A DNA stretch of 64,000 bases from Phocoena phocoena. Taxonomy: Eukaryota > Chordata > Mammalia > Artiodactyla > Phocoenidae. The notes below the pieces were generated by a model. The model did not search any database. It was not told the DNA's origin and was given only the letters and a program-made list of their open reading frames with translations. The translations under genes were made by a program, and so were the position numbers. This document shows positions 59,858-64,000 of this stretch, one piece after another (the stretch's first letter is position 1; every line of letters begins with the position of its first letter). The stretch lies in NCBI RefSeq assembly GCF_963924675.1, contig NC_089239.1, forward strand, positions 10,001 to 74,000, given 5' to 3'.

Positions 59858-60267
59858 AAACTAGGACCCTATTGCTGATCTAACAAAGGCCTTGATTGTG
59901 CTCTGACATCATGCCCTGACAGTGTCCCCAGCTAAGGGCCTGATGCTAGGCTTCACTCAGACCCTGTTGCTCTCCCTAAGTCACGCACTGATGCTGTCCC
60001 TAACTGAAGCCCTGATACTGGTCATAAATAATGCCCTGATACTCTCAGTGACTAAGGTCTTGACACTACCCCTAGGTCATTTCCTGACATGATCCCTAAG
60101 CTTTACCCTAAGCCTGTCCCTAGCAACTGTCCTGCCTCTTAAGATAACTGAAGCCCTCGTGCTGTGAATACAGCAGGCCCTGAATTTAATCCCAAGGCCG
60201 TGACTTTCTCTAACTAAGGTCTAGATCCTCATCCTAAATTCGGCCCTGACACAGTCCCTAACTAAGG
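59858..60267. repeat. Minisatellite S, array 3 (only about 0.4 kb)
   Basis: About 17 monomers. The left edge (GGACCCTATTGCTGATC) matches the left edge of array 1 at 3794. The right edge (GTCCCTAACTAAGGGATTAT) matches the right edge of array 2 at 50487. This short copy carries both borders of S together and defines the minimal S segment. Confidence 0.9.
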
Positions 60268-61754
60268 GATTATTGGTTTTGATGTATCAGCTATGACTTT
60301 TTGATTCCAATTTACTGGACACACTTACTACAGTAAAATAAAATCATTATTTTTAAACGATATAAATCAACTAATAACTGCAAGAAATAGATTTAAGAGT
60401 GGATTTGACCTGGCAGTTCTGGTGGCTCCCTCTCTTGCAGTGTGGTCTGGTCTCTCTCCAATCCTTTGTCCTGTAAATGCCTGTGGGTGGCCCCATTCAC
60501 AAGAACACTCTCTCTTACTGCACACAGGGCTTCCAGAAACTGCAGGCAACAGTCACTCACTATCCATTTTAACAGAAAAGAAGAGGTTCAGTTAACGTCA
60601 GTGACTGTGGTCACCCATCCAGGGCTTTGGCTGTCCTCCCTTGACGGCAGGAAGCTCTTCACTAGCTAAAGTAGGAACTTTGCTGTTGGTGGTAAACTCA
60701 AGACTCTTGCTTTGGGCATCACATCTAAGGCTGGCCCTGATTGCCTGTGTACCTCAAAAGGCACACAGACTTCATTTGTGTCCCTGGGAGTTCGGAGCCC
60801 AAGAGTCACACTTGCTCTCTGTCTATATTAATCACCCATCTCCACAGAACACATCTGCTCATTTTCCTGTCTCTGCTCTCTCCTTTACAGAGAACAGAAA
60901 CCAAATGGTAGGTGGTAAGGAAACTGTTACTCAACGGAGCAGTGTCTCAAGGATTATTCTATACCATGGAAGCCACAGTAGGCTGGCTTTCCGGAGGGCA
61001 CAGGCATTGGGTCCAGGATGCACATGGCTCCTGCAGACCACGCTGCCTCAGAGGGAAAACACCAGTTGGGAAGCCACTTGCTCCCATACCTTTGATTTTT
61101 CATGAGTATGAACGACAAAGGTTTGCAACAACCCGAAGGCCAAAGGATTGCAGGGCCACGGTCTGCTGTATGCTGAGGGTGGAAGGGCCACACTCAATGT
61201 CTGGGGGGTTATTTCCTCTCAGAAGGCTGGGAGGCTATGAGGGAGGAGGCCCTTTTCTCAATCACGTGGATGTAGGGAACTGAAACATCCCAAGGGGCCG
61301 TCTATGCTGCCCAGGTAGATGTTCAATTGTCCAGAAGCAAGGTCAGCTCAGTGATTGGCCACAGGGGCCTGACAGGGCCCAAGCAGGCCTGAGCCGGAGG
61401 ACCAGAGATGCCTGCCTGGGTGGTCAGCGGTCAAGGGATATTCTGAGGTTTTATTATCTACTACTGCCCACTCGAATGGGACGAAGGATGCAGCCAGTCC
61501 TGAAGGGCACGGCCTGGCCTCAGATAGGCAGCATATGGGGGCTGGCAGTGCTACAGCCTTGCATGCATGCCAACACGTGCCACTGAGCACACTGCATGTC
61601 AGAGCTGGGATGGAACCTGTGTCCAGCCCCACCCTCCCCATGTTGGCGGCAGGGACCTTCCCGACTTCTGAGGCCCTCCACAACCACAGACTGAGGTTAA
61701 GGTGGAGATGAAACAAACAGCAACCAGAGCAGACATTTCTTTCATCTTCTTTAG

Positions 61755-61831
61755 AGACCAGGATGCAGAGAGGAAGAAGAGGCGGAGCAGAAAAACAACA
61801 GTCCAGCTTGACCCCACGTCACTTGCACCAG
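61755..61831 (+). other. Candidate exon 1, U copy 2
   Basis: Paralogue of 51978-52054, same 77-base length, acceptor TTCATCTTCTTTAG and donor ACCAG followed by GTGAGT. Open frame DQDAERKKRRSRKTT to LDPTSLAP. Confidence 0.3.
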
Positions 61832-62152
61832 GTGAGTCCTGTCCATCGTGGAGGCTCAGATAGACGAGAGAGGGGAAGGCGAAGCAGGCCCATTAGATCG
61901 TGAACACTAGGTGTGTAAAGTATGAGTACTTTCTGGTTTTCTTTTTATTTATGGGAATGTCTATTTTTCAATCATTAAGATACGCTATTAGTAAAATAAA
62001 AAGATTAAAATTGTGTATACCTTTTCACACGCCCCTCACTAAATGTGAATTCTGTAGAAGGTACACATCTTCTGAAATCTCTCCTTACAAGAGCCACGGA
62101 TTTACTTACTAAAAGCTGGCTGGAATCAACACAGGTGACTTTGCACTTTTAG

Positions 62153-62228
62153 GATTGCCTGGGTCCGTGGCTTGCTGGGCTGCAGTTCCTACTTTCCACT
62201 TCTGTAAGATGCAGGTGGAGAAACAACA
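62153..62228 (+). other. Candidate exon 2, U copy 2
   Basis: Paralogue of 52376-52451, same 76-base length and phase. Open frame LPGSVACWAAVPTFHF then CKMQVEKQ. The donor is CAACA followed by GTGAGA, slightly weaker than in copy 1. Confidence 0.3.
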
Positions 62229-62489
62229 GTGAGACCTGTCTCTCTATTAGCTGTTCAGCTAGGACTTTGAGGTACTTACCCTGTGCAGGATGTGGTAGCA
62301 GAAGCACGGGTCACAGCAGGAACAGAGTACTTGGTATTGTCCCTTAGATGACCCAGAGTGGACATTAGATACTCAGCCAACAACCAGAAAAGAGAGTCCA
62401 CACATCTTACCTCCCTTCTATGAACACATGCTGCTCAGGAACACAGGACACAGAAACTGGGCAGATACAGAGATTAAATGCAGAATCTC

Positions 62490-62618
62490 TGGGACTTCCC
62501 TGGTGGTCCAGCGGTGAAGACACAGTGCTTCCACTGCAGGGAGCAGGTTCAATCCTTGGTGGTGGAACTAAAATCCTGCATGCTGCATGGCCCGGCCTAA
62601 ATGAATAAATACACAAAA
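62490..62618 (+). mobile_element. CHR/Bov-tA-like SINE, U copy 2
   Basis: Same insertion as 52713-52841, flanked by GCAGAATCTCTG (62480-62491) and GCAGAATTTTTG (62619-62630). Confidence 0.87.
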
Positions 62619-62827
62619 GCAGAATTTTTGTTTTCAAGTCGCTGGCTGATGGGGGAGAGAGAATAATTCATGTGCTCCTCCACAGAATGGAAATGCCAGA
62701 GCCAGCCACAGTCGAGTATCCCTATGGGGGATGCGGGGTGGGAGGGGCAGCCGCAGGAGGAGGAGGGCTGGTGTGGAAGGGAAGGGACCCAGGGCTCTGG
62801 CCAGCGAGGCTGCTTCTCAAGGCAGGC

Positions 62828-62881
62828 CCTGATAGAGGGCTGATAGAGGGCTGGGAGGCCCTTATAGAGGGCTGGGAGGCT
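62828..62881. repeat. Short tandem expansion private to U copy 2
   Basis: TATAGAGGGCTGGGAGGC-type phrases occur two to three times in a row (GATAGAGGGC, TGATAGAGGG, TTATAGAGGG). U copy 1 has a single GATAGAGGGTTGGGAGGC near 53134. About 70 bases present in copy 1 just upstream are absent here. Confidence 0.75.
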
Positions 62882-64000
62882 CCAGGGTTTAGAGCGTGCC
62901 CTGGGCCCCTGTGAGGACAATGCAGGGGAGCAACGCCCTGCAGAGAACAGCTAGGAAAGGATGCACACATCCAAGCAAATTCAAGAACAAGATCGTGACA
63001 GGGAATCATTTACAGGCAGTGGCCGAGATTGCGTGACTGCTGGGCAGGTGGGGTGGGATGGCTGACAGGGGGCACATCACGGGGAGAGCCTAGGAACAGC
63101 AATCAGGGGAGGGAGGAGGGAGGGCAGAAACGATGAGATTGGCTGTATAAGTCAAGCCATAGTGACAAGTATCCTGATGGTCTGCCTGAGTGCAGAGCTG
63201 GCTGCCCACTCTCTCACTGTGCGCCCCAAGTAGGCTCAAGCCTCTTCTGTGGGCACACAGGGAGTTCAGATCTATATTCCACACCAATTCCATTTACCAA
63301 CTATAATTTCCGTCTGGAACTGTTTTTCTTGGGGTGATTCCACTGTGTCTGTTCTTCAACCTTTAATTGTACATAATAACTTTTATCCAGTTTGTAGTTA
63401 AAGACTAAAGAATATTTTTTTCACTGCGAATCAGACAGTTATTTAGGAAGTCTCTTGGGAATTTAAACATTGGTGGGTGGTCCTATCTGCAAGCAATTCC
63501 TCTACAGGACTAAACGCCTTCTGCCACAGAGCAACGGCCATGTTACGTGGTTAGCTAATGATATCAGGCAGAATCCACTCTCACAGAACAACTTGCATCT
63601 GGAAGGTCCCCTGAATCCCAGGGCCCCCTTGTCCCAGGCCCCGTACTCCACCAAGACTGTGGGCACATGGAGAGAGAAAGCTTTGCCCTGCCCGTCCTGT
63701 TCTAGGAAAACAGGTCCAGGATCCATTCCTCTACCTGTCAGCCAGCCAGGCGGCCCCAGAGGAAACTTACATGTAGTGGAAGGGACAGAGAGACAGAAAA
63801 TAACAGTGTGGTGTGAGAAGTGCTATGACACGGAACATTCAGGTGAACAACTAGGCCAACAGGAGCACCAAGGGGCTGTGGCAGGCAGGCCAGACAAGGG
63901 TGTGGGGTGGGGAGCCTCCCCCAGGAAGGAGGTTGTTTCCTTGAACAGCTACAGCTGTTGGTTTGGCCGGCAGTCACCAGACCTGAAAAGAACCAGCAGG

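Larger units (their letters stand above)
60268..64000 (+). repeat. Block U, copy 2 (cut by window end)
   Basis: Colinear with 50488 to about 54264. It shares the candidate exons and SINE but lacks the TATA motif. The window ends about 75 bases before the expected U-to-M boundary. It differs locally near 62828-62881 by a short tandem expansion and about 70 missing bases. Confidence 0.88.

Overview
This is non-coding, repeat-dominated mammalian DNA, almost certainly from a cetacean and probably a toothed whale. The evidence is a CHR-type tRNA-derived SINE at 8105-8317 that looks like the abundant cetacean form, four CHR/Bov-tA-like SINEs, cetartiodactyl-style LINE-1 tails, and the absence of any compact gene structure. 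No intact protein gene, rRNA or tRNA gene could be supported. Family names come from recognition by eye, not from a database search.

Layout. 1-3787: macrosatellite M (about 1.38 kb units, each an A/B dimer). 3788-14385: minisatellite S (about 24 bp monomer, core CCCTAACTAAGGCCCTGACA) with a higher-order period of about 3.12 kb. 14386-15504: unclassified. 15505-16832: a LINE-1 with a 5' inversion. 16842-22856: segmental duplication copy 1, made of nested LINE-1s, a SINE and unclassified DNA. 22857-36025: a 13.2 kb array of a different, 22 bp minisatellite with a 3.46-3.50 kb higher-order repeat. 36026-37667: unclassified GC-rich DNA. 37668-46548: segmental duplication copy 2, direct orientation, with 2.8 kb that copy 1 lacks. 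46549-47981: antisense class I endogenous retrovirus remnant (gag piece, primer-binding-site-like sequence, LTR). 47982-50487: S again. 50488-54338: 3.85 kb block U. 54339-59857: M again, four units. 59858-60267: a very short S. 60268-64000: second copy of U, ending about 75 bases before the point where the next M would start.

Main conclusion: M, S and U form a composite tandem unit in the order M-S-U. The M-to-S junction at 3787 and the one at 59857 are homologous, as are the S-to-U junctions at 50487 and 60267. The S part varies from about 0.4 kb to more than 10 kb between neighbouring composites. The 33.6 kb between 14.4 and 48.0 kb (LINEs, 22 bp array, segmental duplication, ERV) interrupts this composite array. 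I see no system with a demonstrable protein function. The unusual content is the megasatellite architecture, two unrelated short-monomer satellites each organised into kilobase-scale higher-order repeats, and a few copy-specific regulatory-looking motifs (CTCF consensus, TATA box, a conserved two-exon reading frame).
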